Counted from the first letter of the stretch, positions 29,063-39,238 are shown. The stretch: 64,000 bases of DNA from an uncultured Flavobacteriaceae bacterium (GCA_947494695.1 CANLWB010000010.1:124001-188000); one strand, 5' to 3'. Numbers and translations are program-made. The notes: a model not told the origin generated them from the letters alone.

Positions 29063-30883
29063 ATGAATGACACCAAGGTGAGATGGTTACAGGATTTCAG
29101 AAGATTCCTTCCTTTAAAAAGTCAATTTATTCTATCAGGTAACATTAAAGATTTTCAGTTAATTAAAAATGATTTTGGCGGTTTTAGTTGGCACAGACTA
29201 GAAAATGCCATTGATGTCGAATTAAAAAATATAGGATACAAACACATTGCCTATTATAACCCTCTAGATGGTTTTGACATTCCATTTTATTCAGGAACCC
29301 CCGAAGAAAAAAAGGCATTATTTCAAAAATTACATATTCCACTTCAGCAGGATACAATTTACCATAATTTAGAAACCTTTAATAAGGTACTACAATCTAT
29401 AGTTAACCATCCTGATGAGCCTATTGCTTTAATTGTGGATTTTGCTTCTCAATTTTTAATGAATGCTGAAAATTTAATTAAAACAGAACATGACACCTTT
29501 AGTTTAGCGCATATTCTATCACAAACTACAGAAACCAGACCCTATGGAAACCCACCTAGCCCATTTTATAATACGGTTATTTGGATTGTAGACAAGGAAG
29601 GGGATTTGCCAGATTGGATGATTGTCAATAATCCTAAAATAAGACATATCCCTATAGGTAAGCCAGACTACATTGCTCGAAGAAGATTGGTTGAACCTAT
29701 TGTTGAAAACCTGTCTCAAAATAATGCTGAAGTAAGCAAGATAGTTACAGATTTTGTCGATGAAACCGAAGGGTTATTATTGTTAGATTTGGTAGCAATT
29801 ATAGAATTGGCCAGAGCAGAGTCCATTCCAATTTTGTTTATTGCCGATGCAGTGAGAAGATATAAAGTAGGTGTAACCGAAGACCCCTGGGTTAAAATTG
29901 ATAGAGAAAAAATAAAGAACGGAGAAACTTTTATAAGAAAGCGGGTAAAAGGGCAGAATCATTCGGTTCAACATATCATGGATATTGTAAAAAGAGCCAT
30001 AACAGGTGTTGGTTCTTCAAAAAGAAATAATCGTCCCAGAGGTGTTGTTTTCTTAGCAGGGCCAACGGGTGTGGGAAAAACAGAGTTAGCCAAAACACTC
30101 ACTAGTCTTTTATTTGGTGATGAAAGCGCATATATTAGGTTTGATATGTCTGAGTTTAGTGCTGAACATTCCGACCAAAGACTTATTGGAGCACCTCCAG
30201 GCTATGTAGGGTATGATGTTGGTGGTGAACTTACCAATGCAGTAAGGGAAAAACCTTTTAGCGTGGTATTGTTTGACGAAATTGAAAAAGCACATCCCAG
30301 AATATTAGATAAATTTCTACAGATTTTAGATGATGGTGTACTTACAAGTGGAAGAGGCGACAAGGTTTATTTTTCTGAAACTCTAATTATTTTCACTTCC
30401 AACTTAGGAATTTATAAAAAATCGCCAACAGGAGAGCGGTTTCCAAATGTGACCTTTGAAGATACATTTGAAACTGTAGAAAAGAAAGTGAAACACGAAA
30501 TTGAACGGTATTTTAAGTTGGATTTAAATCGTCCCGAACTACTGAATAGAATTGGGGATAATATTATTGTTTTTGATTTCATAAGAAATGATGTTGGCAA
30601 AATGATTTTTGATATGATGATGGAAAATCATATCAATGCCATTCAAAAACAACTGGGCATTTCACTTCATCTTCAGCAAGAAGTGATGCAAACGCTTAGG
30701 GAATTATCTATTGCCGATTTAAATAATGGTGGTAGAGGCATTAGAAATAAAATAGAATACCACTTTATTTCACCTATTTCCAGAGCTCTATTTTCATTAA
30801 ATCCAGCTAAAGGTGATGAGGTAGAAGCTTCAAGTATTTTATTAGAACATAGAAGTACTACGATTAATTTGATTAGAAAATAG
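29063..30883 (+). CDS. AAA+ ATPase with a ClpB-D2-like C-terminal half
   Basis: 606 residues. The C-terminal half is a complete Clp/Hsp100 second ATPase domain: Walker A GPTGVGKT at 333-340, pore-loop region GYVGYDVGGELTNAV, Walker B VVLFDEIEKAH with D405/E406, sensor 1 IIFTSNLG and arginine-finger region RPELLNRI. A D2-small domain has a sensor-2-like NGGRGIRNKIE. The N-terminal half (1-290) looks like a degenerate AAA module (IALIVDFASQFL, TVIWIVDKEGDLPDWM) lacking a P-loop. There are no ClpB N-domain or middle coiled-coil motifs, so it is not a housekeeping chaperone. It is the first gene of a four-gene operon and presumably unfolds or remodels a partner. Confidence 0.8.
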   Translation: MNDTKVRWLQDFRRFLPLKSQFILSGNIKDFQLIKNDFGGFSWHRLENAIDVELKNIGYKHIAYYNPLDGFDIPFYSGTPEEKKALFQKLHIPLQQDTIYHNLETFNKVLQSIVNHPDEPIALIVDFASQFLMNAENLIKTEHDTFSLAHILSQTTETRPYGNPPSPFYNTVIWIVDKEGDLPDWMIVNNPKIRHIPIGKPDYIARRRLVEPIVENLSQNNAEVSKIVTDFVDETEGLLLLDLVAIIELARAESIPILFIADAVRRYKVGVTEDPWVKIDREKIKNGETFIRKRVKGQNHSVQHIMDIVKRAITGVGSSKRNNRPRGVVFLAGPTGVGKTELAKTLTSLLFGDESAYIRFDMSEFSAEHSDQRLIGAPPGYVGYDVGGELTNAVREKPFSVVLFDEIEKAHPRILDKFLQILDDGVLTSGRGDKVYFSETLIIFTSNLGIYKKSPTGERFPNVTFEDTFETVEKKVKHEIERYFKLDLNRPELLNRIGDNIIVFDFIRNDVGKMIFDMMMENHINAIQKQLGISLHLQQEVMQTLRELSIADLNNGGRGIRNKIEYHFISPISRALFSLNPAKGDEVEASSILLEHRSTTINLIRK

Positions 30884-30886
30884 ACT

Positions 30887-31513
30887 ATGAAAATTGCTAT
30901 TTCTCGTTTACATTTTCCAGTCTCAACACTTGGCCCAGGAAAAAGAATAGGCATTTGGTTTCAAGGCTGTTCCATTCATTGCGAAGGTTGTATCTCTGCA
31001 GATACCTGGCAGTTTAATACGAATTTGGTGGATTTAGAAGAAGTGAAGAAAATGCTAAAAAAGTGGTTGCCAAAAGCAGAAGGGATAACCATTTCGGGAG
31101 GAGAACCTTTTGATCAACAACCAGCACTATTTGAATTGCTTGGTTTTCTAAGATCATATAATTTATCGGTCTTGGTTTATAGTGGTTATTCATTTCAAAA
31201 ACTTCAAAAGCAAAAAGAAATTCTGAATCTAATAGATGTTTTAATATCAGAACCATACGATTATAAAAAAACACAAACCAAAGCGTTATTGGGTAGTGAT
31301 AACCAAAAAATACATTTCCTATCTACCTTAGGAAAAGAGTCCTTTTCGGCTTATGCTGAAAAAGCACCAGAAAAAACACTAGATGTACAGTTTGATTCTA
31401 ATGAGGTATGGATGGCAGGAATTCCAATATCTGGAATGGAAAAAATATCTAAAGCGTTTAACCAAAACGGAGTTCACATTAAAAGTACTCAAGCTGTAAT
31501 AAAGAAAGAATAA
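30887..31513 (+). CDS. minimal radical SAM protein (NrdG-like, single 4Fe-4S)
   Basis: 208 residues. Residues 16-40 carry GPGKRIGIWFQGC and the CX3CX2C motif (C28, C32, C35 in CSIHCEGC) followed by DTW, a pattern typical of NrdG-type activases. ITISGGEPFDQQ is the SAM-binding GGE motif. There are no auxiliary-cluster cysteines. Class III ribonucleotide reductase is not adjacent. The gene lies 3 bp after the AAA+ ATPase and its stop overlaps the next ATG by one base, so it is an integral part of this operon. The target of its radical chemistry, perhaps a partner protein, is unknown. Confidence 0.8.
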   Translation: MKIAISRLHFPVSTLGPGKRIGIWFQGCSIHCEGCISADTWQFNTNLVDLEEVKKMLKKWLPKAEGITISGGEPFDQQPALFELLGFLRSYNLSVLVYSGYSFQKLQKQKEILNLIDVLISEPYDYKKTQTKALLGSDNQKIHFLSTLGKESFSAYAEKAPEKTLDVQFDSNEVWMAGIPISGMEKISKAFNQNGVHIKSTQAVIKKE

Positions 31514-34500
31514 TGAAGTATATAAGACTTTGCCCAGCTTGTAATAGCGAAAGACCTGTAAGCGAAATGTATTGTAAGAATGTTGTTGAAGATACAGCAT
31601 GTAGTTGGCTTCTCATGAACGTTAAACAAACACTAGTAGGCGGCAATGTAGACGTACATACAACTCTAGAGGAAAACAAACGCTACTGTGAAATGGGCCA
31701 TGAAGTGGGAGAATCTGACTTTATGTGTATGGAATGTGGAGCTGATATAAAAGAAGAGATAGCCGCAGAAGAAAAGATACAGCTTATAGATGAATATACC
31801 GTTATAGAATCTATACAAACGGCACAAGTAACCAAAGAATGCTTTCTGGTTAAGGACGATAAAGAAACGGTTTATTTTTTAACGCTATATCATGAAAATT
31901 GCGAACCCGATAAAGCAATTTACAATGTTTTAAGAAAGGCAGATGTAGACCATGTCGCAGAACTAATTAAAACAGGATATTGGAATGATCGCTTTTTTGA
32001 GGTTACCGAACAAATAAAAGGAGGGTCATTAGATACACTTGATTATCTCAATGAAGATCAACTAGAGAAGTTAGTTGACGAAATTGGAAGAGCGCTTCAC
32101 GATTTTTCAGAAGCAGGATTGCGTCATCGCGACTTATGTCCTTGGAATATACTTATTAGAAATAATCAAAATTTTGATCTGGTAATTATTGATTTGAGCT
32201 CTGCTCGTTTATCCGATTATGATTTAGATACCGATACCCCTTTAGAATTAACAAAATATACAGCTCCAGAAGCGATTATAGGTGGTGTTAGTCCGGCTTC
32301 AGACTGGTGGAGTCTAGGTATGATTATTTTGGAGCAAGCTACTAATGGGGAGTTTTTTAAGAACATAAATGATAAGGCTTTTATGATTCATTTAGTAACT
32401 AGAGGAGTTGAATTACCAACGAATCTAGACGAAAGGATCTTACTATTGCTAAAAGGCCTATTATGTAGAGACCCCTTAAAACGTTGGAATTGGGAACAGG
32501 TAAATAAATGGTTAAATAAAGAATATGTAGCTCCTCCCATAGAAACTTGGGTAGCCCCAAACCAAGGAAAGGAAAAAAAGATTGTTTTAGGAGGAGAAAC
32601 GTATACCAATATCAATTATTTTGCTCTTGCCGCAGCCGAGGAAAAAAACTGGGAAGAAGGGCTTTCCTTATTTACATCGGGAGCACTTTCAAACTGGGTA
32701 AATGAAATTCTAGGAGAAGATAAGATAAGTTCTTCCATTAAAAATTTACGTACCAAAGAGGATATTGATTTAGAGTGGCGTTTTTCCTTAGCATTAATGC
32801 ATTTAAATGAAGCACTGCCTTTAACCTGGAGAGGGCAAATAATCATTCCCGCTTGGTTATTGGGAAACCCTATCGCTGCTTCAAAATTAATAGACGGGGA
32901 AATTCCTAATTATTTAGGTCAAATTAATCGAGAAAAATGGCTGGTTAACCTAAAAGCCCGAAAACAAAATATAGTAGAAAAAGCGAAAAAGTTAGACATT
33001 GATATAGATAAGAATAAATTTGAGATAAATGTACTTAGCACTTCGAGAGTAAGGCTAAAATCTGAAATAGATTTACTCCGTCAAATTTATCCTGATGCTA
33101 ATAATGAAGGCTTATCCGGCTTAATGGGCGATATTAGACTAAATGAAGAAGACTTAATACTCATACTAAGTGCAGATAGCAGACAGTTTATACCATTAGA
33201 CGAATTGGTAAAAAAAGCGACCGATTTAGCAAAAAAAATCAAAATTGATGTAGACGTAAATTTTTATAGAGACCTGCTTATAAGGCCAATAATTGATATT
33301 TACAAACTTCTAAATTCACATTTAGAAGGTTTTTCCAATACGAGTAACGAATCTTTAAATCGTTGGGCAGATCGTTTTAGAATTGAAAAAAGACTTTCGT
33401 TGTTAAAATCGGTTTTATGTTTGTCATTACCTAAAGATAAGTGGATTACCCCGCCAAAACACGAATATGCGTCTAGCTTATTGCAGTTTTTTGAAAAGAA
33501 AATAGTTTATGCCTCTTCAAGAGGGCCTTTGGTTAGGTTAATTATTTCAAAACATTCTCCACGTCTCGACTTAAATGAGCTGGGTACTTCTCTAAAACCT
33601 TCAGAAAAATTACTACTTAAAATCATCAATCGGTATGCTGGCGCAGAGGCTGTAGACCCAAGGGTTTTTAGTGAAAACCCAATTTTGCAGTACAGAACTA
33701 GGCGTATGCTATTAAAAACGGCAAACCATAAGCGAGACACCGGTTTAGATTCATTGTATATGGGATTTCCGTTTTTAATTAATCAAGCCAAAACAACACA
33801 CAGACCACGAATATTGCCTATACTTTTATGGCCTGTAGCGTTAGAATTAAAGAATAGATCGGCGCCAGCATTAGAACTAGAATTTGATAAAATTCGTGAA
33901 GAAATACGGTTAAATCCTGCGCTTGCCAGTACTTTGGAGGTTGACGAATATAAAAAAATCAAACAGATCTATCGCGAAATCCTTGGAAGACAAACATTAA
34001 GTGTCTCAGATGTAATAAATGCATTTGGTTCTTTTTTTGAATTGAATACTTCAAAACTTAGCCCTCATCCCGAAAGTATTTATAAGATGAAAGATTTGGG
34101 AGTACAAATTCATTGTTCCGCAGTAATTTTTAACGCTAATTTTACGGGGCAGGCAATTAGCGAAGATTTACGCTTATTGCAAAAGTTACCACATACAGGT
34201 ACAGCAATGGAGCCTGTTTTAAAGATAAATATTCCTGAAATTCCTGAGTATAACCCTATAACTTCTGAAAACGACAGATACACTGTAGTACCTGTAGACC
34301 CATCACAAGAGAAAGCAGTAATGCACAGCAGATTAAGCCCTGGTATTGTAGTAGAAGGGCCTCCCGGTACGGGTAAAAGCCAGACCATAGTGAACATTAT
34401 TTCAGACTGTTTGGGTAGAAATGAAAAGGTGCTTGTCGTATCTCAAAAAAGAGCTGCTATTCAGGTGATTTTAAAGCGTCTGGAAGCTGCTGGTTTAGAA

Positions 34501-37500
34501 AAAAGAACTTTAACAATTACAGATATCACCAAGGATCGTCAAAGTATTATTAAAAATGTACGAGAGCATGTTTCCCATCATCTTAAAAAAACAGAGCAAC
34601 AAAACGCACTTGAAGAACTTCAATATAGGCGAAACAATTTAACTGGGCAAATAGATAGAATAGAGAGAAAACTAAATGTATTATCTGATAAAATACATGT
34701 ATTAGACCATACCGCAGGCCTAAGTTATCGAAATATATTATCCGAACTCATTCAAATTCAATCTGAAACATATATCGATGTTCCAGAAGTTAGAGGCATT
34801 TTAGAGAATACCGCTGCAAACGAACTAAATGTTATAGAAGAACAAACTAGAGCGTTAATTAATGATTGGTTACCCTCAAAATATGAAGAAAATGCACTTG
34901 CTCATCTTAAAGTATTACAACCAGATGAAGTTACACAAAATACTATTAGTAATGACTTAAAAGACTTTTATGAAATTGAAGAAAAAAGAGTTATCTGTAT
35001 TAAGCAAACCTCAAAGGTTTTTGATAATGAAAAAGCTCAATTTTATGAGAAATGGTTGATTGAAAATGAGAAGACACTACTGAAAATTACTGATGTAGAA
35101 GCAAGCAATGCCAGTAATTGGTCTGATTTAATCTATGATGAATTCAATGAAAAATCAATAGCTGAGGATATTTCAGAGAATCTGCTTCAATTATCAAAAA
35201 ACACATTAGCGTTACTCGAAGGGAGTAGAAATGAGGCGTTTTCTGAATGGGTAATCCAAACCTCAGATGATTTATTGTATAAAACCAAAAAAGCCTGTGA
35301 TAGTTATTTAAGAAAGTCAAAATTCAGGGTACTTAATCCCTTTTCTTGGGTTTACGATTATAGACTTAAAAAAGTTTTAGGAATTCATCAATTAAAATTA
35401 AACCATGAGAATGCAAATCAATTAAAAATAGCATTGGGTTATGAGTCTACCTTTAGAGATTATCGAAATCAATTTAAACTTCAGTTAAAGAAGTTAAACA
35501 TTAGTTTTGATCCGATTTTTGAAACAAAACTTCTGACAGTAAAAATTGGTAGTCAACTTAATGATCTTTCTTCATCCATTGAATTGGCGCAGGCTCTGAA
35601 AAGTTGCCCTTTAAAGAATGAAGCCAGAAATTTATTAAAGACAGGAGCAAAGAAAGAGTATCAGCAGTTTACTCAGGATTTAAAAGATGCTAGTGATAGG
35701 TTTAAGATTAGGCAAAAATCTAATAAAAAAATCAATGCGTTAAAGCAATGGCTTACCCCTGTTAGTTTTGCTAAATTTGAAGAGAACATTAGGAATAACA
35801 ATACTAGTTTAGAGCTTCTAAAAATGATGATAGCTGATATGGTTTACTATATACCTTATCAGAAATTTAGAATAAGATTAGGAGATGACAAACTCGTTGA
35901 TGATACATTAAAACTATTGGCACTAGTTAGAAAATATGATCATAAAATAAATGAGTTTCCCATTGGTAGTTGGAATGAGCTTATAGCAAAAACGATTAGG
36001 CGCGAAGGTTTGCTTGGATGGAAACAACGAATAGAAAAAGAATCGCCTGCCTTACTTATGGCAGAGAACAACATAGCGCAAAATATTAAGTCGTTAGATA
36101 AATCTTTGACTGAAGTTAAAGGGTTAAATAAGAAATTACTAAATCTTAATTATAACTTTAATGAAATTGGACCCAAATCGGATTGGAGTGCAATTACCAG
36201 ATTACGAGGAAAGAATTATAAAAAGCTTCGCGAATTTATCCATTTAGGAGAAGAAATAGGATTATTAAACTTAAGACCAATATGGTTAATGAGTCCCGAG
36301 GTGGTTTCGCAAGCATTGCCGCTACAAGCAGGTATGTTTGATGTGGTTATTTTTGATGAAGCTTCTCAAATGCTAATAGATCATGCTATTCCTTCTTTAT
36401 ATAGAGCCAAAAGGGTAATTATAAGTGGCGATGAAAAACAAATGCCTCCTGCAGATTTCTTTGCTCATAAAATAGAAACCGATGATGATGTAACGAATAC
36501 TGAATTAAGTGAAGACAATTCCGAAGAAGAATTAGTAAGTTTACAAGATGCCTGGAATAAACAAGAGGTAAAAGATTGCCCAGATTTATTAACCTTGGCT
36601 AAAACGGTATTGCCAACAACAACGCTTCAAATTCACTATCGCTCTCAATTTAAGGCTTTAATTAATTTTTCTAATCATGCCTTTTATAGCGGGCAATTAC
36701 ATATTCCAGCTTATCACCCTCTAAATGAAATAGAAAAGGCTAAACCTCTTGAAGTAATTCGAGTAAATTCAGTTTACAATGAACAGGCTAATGAAGGTGA
36801 GGCTGATAGCTTAATTGAATATTTGTGCAACCATTGGCAGTTGCCCGAAACCGAAAGACTAAGTACAGGTATTGTTACTTTCAATAAAAAGCAATCAGAA
36901 CTTATTGAAGAAAAAATAGAAGAAAGAGCTCTTGGTGATGAAGGTTTCATGGCAATTTTGACCAGAGAACGCAACAGACAACAAGAGGGTGAAGATATGG
37001 GCTTTTTTGTGAAAAATGTAGAAAACGTTCAGGGAGATGAACGGGATATGATTCTATTTAGTACCACTTTTGGGTACAACAATCACGGGGTTTTTCGTCG
37101 TAATTTTGGAGTCTTAGGTCATCGTGGAGGAGAAAGACGCTTAAATGTAGCGATTACCAGAGCCCGTTATAAAATTGTTATTGCTACTTCAATGCCTATT
37201 AGAGATATTTCAGATATGTTATCAACAGGAAGATCACCATCCAAACCGAGAGATTATATACAGAGTTATTTGAATTATGCCGAAAATCACTCTAATACGC
37301 ACATTGAAATAGCCGATAAGCAAATAAAAAAACTATCAGCAAACAGCACGTATCAAGACACAATTATAAAAAATGATGGTTTTAAAAATACGGTTAAAAA
37401 TTATATTGAAAGTATTGGTTACAATGTGGTAGAAAATAACGACTACAATGTATTTTATCTGGATTTGGCAATTGAGGATAAAGAAACTGGCAGATTTGTT

Positions 37501-37695
37501 ATTGGTATTGAATGTGATGTGCCAAATAATGAGTTACTGGCAAATGCTAGATATAGAGAATTATGGCGTCCATTGATACTTAAAAAATCTATTCCTGTGA
37601 TACATAGAACTACTTCTTATAGGTGGCTTCAGGATGAAGACGGGGAGAAAAACAGATTAAAAAGAACAATAGAAAATGTACTAAATACAAAATAG
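31513..37695 (+). CDS. zinc-ribbon / kinase-like / SF1 helicase / nuclease fusion
   Basis: 2060 residues. The N-terminus has two zinc ribbons (C7, C10, C21, C30; C59, H63, C72, C75). A Ser/Thr-kinase-like fold follows (about 85-330) with HRDLCPWN (H205-N212), IIDLSS in place of DFG (D227), YTAPE, and SDWWSLGMI; the beta-3 lysine is missing (YFLTLYH). The SF1 helicase has Walker A GPPGTGKS at 949-956, a helical insertion (about 1010-1560), motif II FDEASQM (D1615, E1616), IISGDEKQMPP, HYRSQ, VENVQGDERDMI and NVAITRARY (about 1878). The C-terminus resembles the MTES_1575/Vsr-like nuclease fold (D1984, E2000, D2002 in GIECD). Helicase plus nuclease implies action on nucleic acid, and the whole resembles defence effectors. 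Confidence 0.85.
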   Translation: MKYIRLCPACNSERPVSEMYCKNVVEDTACSWLLMNVKQTLVGGNVDVHTTLEENKRYCEMGHEVGESDFMCMECGADIKEEIAAEEKIQLIDEYTVIESIQTAQVTKECFLVKDDKETVYFLTLYHENCEPDKAIYNVLRKADVDHVAELIKTGYWNDRFFEVTEQIKGGSLDTLDYLNEDQLEKLVDEIGRALHDFSEAGLRHRDLCPWNILIRNNQNFDLVIIDLSSARLSDYDLDTDTPLELTKYTAPEAIIGGVSPASDWWSLGMIILEQATNGEFFKNINDKAFMIHLVTRGVELPTNLDERILLLLKGLLCRDPLKRWNWEQVNKWLNKEYVAPPIETWVAPNQGKEKKIVLGGETYTNINYFALAAAEEKNWEEGLSLFTSGALSNWVNEILGEDKISSSIKNLRTKEDIDLEWRFSLALMHLNEALPLTWRGQIIIPAWLLGNPIAASKLIDGEIPNYLGQINREKWLVNLKARKQNIVEKAKKLDIDIDKNKFEINVLSTSRVRLKSEIDLLRQIYPDANNEGLSGLMGDIRLNEEDLILILSADSRQFIPLDELVKKATDLAKKIKIDVDVNFYRDLLIRPIIDIYKLLNSHLEGFSNTSNESLNRWADRFRIEKRLSLLKSVLCLSLPKDKWITPPKHEYASSLLQFFEKKIVYASSRGPLVRLIISKHSPRLDLNELGTSLKPSEKLLLKIINRYAGAEAVDPRVFSENPILQYRTRRMLLKTANHKRDTGLDSLYMGFPFLINQAKTTHRPRILPILLWPVALELKNRSAPALELEFDKIREEIRLNPALASTLEVDEYKKIKQIYREILGRQTLSVSDVINAFGSFFELNTSKLSPHPESIYKMKDLGVQIHCSAVIFNANFTGQAISEDLRLLQKLPHTGTAMEPVLKINIPEIPEYNPITSENDRYTVVPVDPSQEKAVMHSRLSPGIVVEGPPGTGKSQTIVNIISDCLGRNEKVLVVSQKRAAIQVILKRLEAAGLEKRTLTITDITKDRQSIIKNVREHVSHHLKKTEQQNALEELQYRRNNLTGQIDRIERKLNVLSDKIHVLDHTAGLSYRNILSELIQIQSETYIDVPEVRGILENTAANELNVIEEQTRALINDWLPSKYEENALAHLKVLQPDEVTQNTISNDLKDFYEIEEKRVICIKQTSKVFDNEKAQFYEKWLIENEKTLLKITDVEASNASNWSDLIYDEFNEKSIAEDISENLLQLSKNTLALLEGSRNEAFSEWVIQTSDDLLYKTKKACDSYLRKSKFRVLNPFSWVYDYRLKKVLGIHQLKLNHENANQLKIALGYESTFRDYRNQFKLQLKKLNISFDPIFETKLLTVKIGSQLNDLSSSIELAQALKSCPLKNEARNLLKTGAKKEYQQFTQDLKDASDRFKIRQKSNKKINALKQWLTPVSFAKFEENIRNNNTSLELLKMMIADMVYYIPYQKFRIRLGDDKLVDDTLKLLALVRKYDHKINEFPIGSWNELIAKTIRREGLLGWKQRIEKESPALLMAENNIAQNIKSLDKSLTEVKGLNKKLLNLNYNFNEIGPKSDWSAITRLRGKNYKKLREFIHLGEEIGLLNLRPIWLMSPEVVSQALPLQAGMFDVVIFDEASQMLIDHAIPSLYRAKRVIISGDEKQMPPADFFAHKIETDDDVTNTELSEDNSEEELVSLQDAWNKQEVKDCPDLLTLAKTVLPTTTLQIHYRSQFKALINFSNHAFYSGQLHIPAYHPLNEIEKAKPLEVIRVNSVYNEQANEGEADSLIEYLCNHWQLPETERLSTGIVTFNKKQSELIEEKIEERALGDEGFMAILTRERNRQQEGEDMGFFVKNVENVQGDERDMILFSTTFGYNNHGVFRRNFGVLGHRGGERRLNVAITRARYKIVIATSMPIRDISDMLSTGRSPSKPRDYIQSYLNYAENHSNTHIEIADKQIKKLSANSTYQDTIIKNDGFKNTVKNYIESIGYNVVENNDYNVFYLDLAIEDKETGRFVIGIECDVPNNELLANARYRELWRPLILKKSIPVIHRTTSYRWLQDEDGEKNRLKRTIENVLNTK

Positions 37696-39036
37696 ATGAG
37701 TGGCCCTAAAGTTGTAAGAATTGTAACTCCAGAAGAACGAAGAATAATTAAGCAAAAATGGATTAGCAGATTAAAAAGTAAAATTGCTAATGTAGAATCA
37801 TATGCTTTAAAACATAATACGCTTAATGACGATTTGAAAACTGCATTACAAAAAACACTAAATCATTATCAAAATATTTCAGAAGACGATTACTCAAGAA
37901 TAGAAAGAGAAATACCTAATCAAATCAAATTTCTGGAAACAGAAAAGAAAAACTTAGTTAAAAAAGTTGTAAAAGAAAGAGCTTCAAAATGGGAAACATA
38001 TAAAAACCTAAAGAGCGCACATAACGAGTTGAGGTTTTTGCTAAAAAATAAAAATATAAAATTTAATGACTTTGATGCGCCATCAATAATTTCTGAAGAA
38101 CAGATAAAAACATACAGTAAACATATTGATGCTTTATATACCATCTTAAAAAATGCTACTTTTAATGAACAAAAACTAACAGGCGAACAGGTAGAAATTC
38201 AGAAGCGTTTATCCTCAGGCGATAGTTTACTTTCTGTTGAAAAATGGAAATCAAATCGTCCTAAAGTTATAACAAGACTTAAGAAGCTAGAAAACACTTT
38301 AAAAGAAATGTATGTTACGGATGTTTCTCAAGGTAAAATTCAGGAATTTATACAGCGCTGTAATGAACTTAACAGTAGCGATACTAATTATTCTCTCTTA
38401 TTAGATTCACTAACTATAGAGGCGGCAACGTTTTATAAAGAACAATTAGAGCTTAGAGAAATTAAGGAAAGTTTAGAGCATATAATTGCTCAATTGGAAA
38501 CATTAGAACTAAAAATTCAGTTTATAAATAAATGGAAAGCGTTACTTCAATCCGATAACTTAACCGATTTACAAAATGCATTAGAAAAGGCAACTAGGCT
38601 ATACGACGAAGAATCTCAAAGAATTATTACTGAAACTAGGCGAAAAGCCATTAAAAAAGCATTGAAAGATACTGGTTATGAGGTTAATGATGGTATGGAA
38701 ACCGCTTGGGTGGAGAATGGACGTTTAGTGGTAAAAAAAGCAAAAAACGCTCTTTATGGTGTAGAATTTATGAGTCCCAAAAATTTAAGTCGCATTCAAG
38801 CAAGGGTTATTGCCGATGAAAACAGAAAAAATGAAAGAACGCCGAGTCTCGATAAAAATCAAGAAGAGGTTTGGTGCGACGAATTCCATGAGATTAAAGC
38901 GATTTTGGAAAACGAAGATTTATCTATTATTGTTGATAAAATGAAAGAAGCGGGATCTGTTGAGCTTAAAGAAGCTCCTTTAGATGAAAGCTACGTAAGG
39001 AGCGAAAAGCATACGAAAAAAAGTAGGAAGCTTTAA
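37696..39036 (+). CDS. coiled-coil protein of the AAA/helicase operon
   Basis: 446 residues starting MSGPKVVRIVTPEERRIIKQ directly after the helicase stop codon with no gap. Long charged helices run from about 15 to 330 (coiled-coil heptads rich in K/E/L). A compact C-terminal region follows (about 345-420) with DTGYEVNDGMETAWVENGRL and LYGVEFMSPKNLSRIQARVI, which looks like a small beta domain. There are no enzyme motifs. I do not recognise the family. Its fixed place at the end of the operon suggests a structural, sensor or adaptor partner of the ATPase or helicase. The C-terminus is acidic then basic (KHTKKSRKL). Confidence 0.7.
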   Translation: MSGPKVVRIVTPEERRIIKQKWISRLKSKIANVESYALKHNTLNDDLKTALQKTLNHYQNISEDDYSRIEREIPNQIKFLETEKKNLVKKVVKERASKWETYKNLKSAHNELRFLLKNKNIKFNDFDAPSIISEEQIKTYSKHIDALYTILKNATFNEQKLTGEQVEIQKRLSSGDSLLSVEKWKSNRPKVITRLKKLENTLKEMYVTDVSQGKIQEFIQRCNELNSSDTNYSLLLDSLTIEAATFYKEQLELREIKESLEHIIAQLETLELKIQFINKWKALLQSDNLTDLQNALEKATRLYDEESQRIITETRRKAIKKALKDTGYEVNDGMETAWVENGRLVVKKAKNALYGVEFMSPKNLSRIQARVIADENRKNERTPSLDKNQEEVWCDEFHEIKAILENEDLSIIVDKMKEAGSVELKEAPLDESYVRSEKHTKKSRKL

Positions 39037-39048
39037 AAGTATACTAAA

Positions 39049-39072
39049 AAGCCTCCTTTTTTTCGGAGGCTT
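39049..39072 (+). terminator. hairpin after the AAA/helicase operon
   Basis: AAGCCTCC-loop-GGAGGCTT is an 8-bp GC-rich stem 12 bp after the stop codon, with T residues in the loop and only a weak T-tract after it on this strand. On the minus strand it is followed by TTTTT, so it may work in that direction as well. Confidence 0.6.
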
Positions 39073-39238
39073 GGTATTTGGCTATTTTCACTCAATAAAA
39101 TTGAATTGTCAATTTTGATTGCTCACAACCAAAAGGATATTTTAATAATGTTAGTTCGACGCAATGTAATTTATTAAAAAAAACTGACTATCAGTTAATT
39201 AGAAATAATGTTTGAAATTTGTATGTTCATTCCGATCG

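Noticed and set aside
29063-30883. Housekeeping ClpB chaperone
   Set aside because: Lacks the ClpB N-domain, first ATPase P-loop and middle coiled coil, and is too short (606 versus about 860 residues).
31513-37695. Housekeeping DNA helicase
   Set aside because: Zinc ribbons, kinase-like fold, 500-residue insertion and C-terminal nuclease-like domain, plus the operon partners, do not fit a conserved repair helicase.
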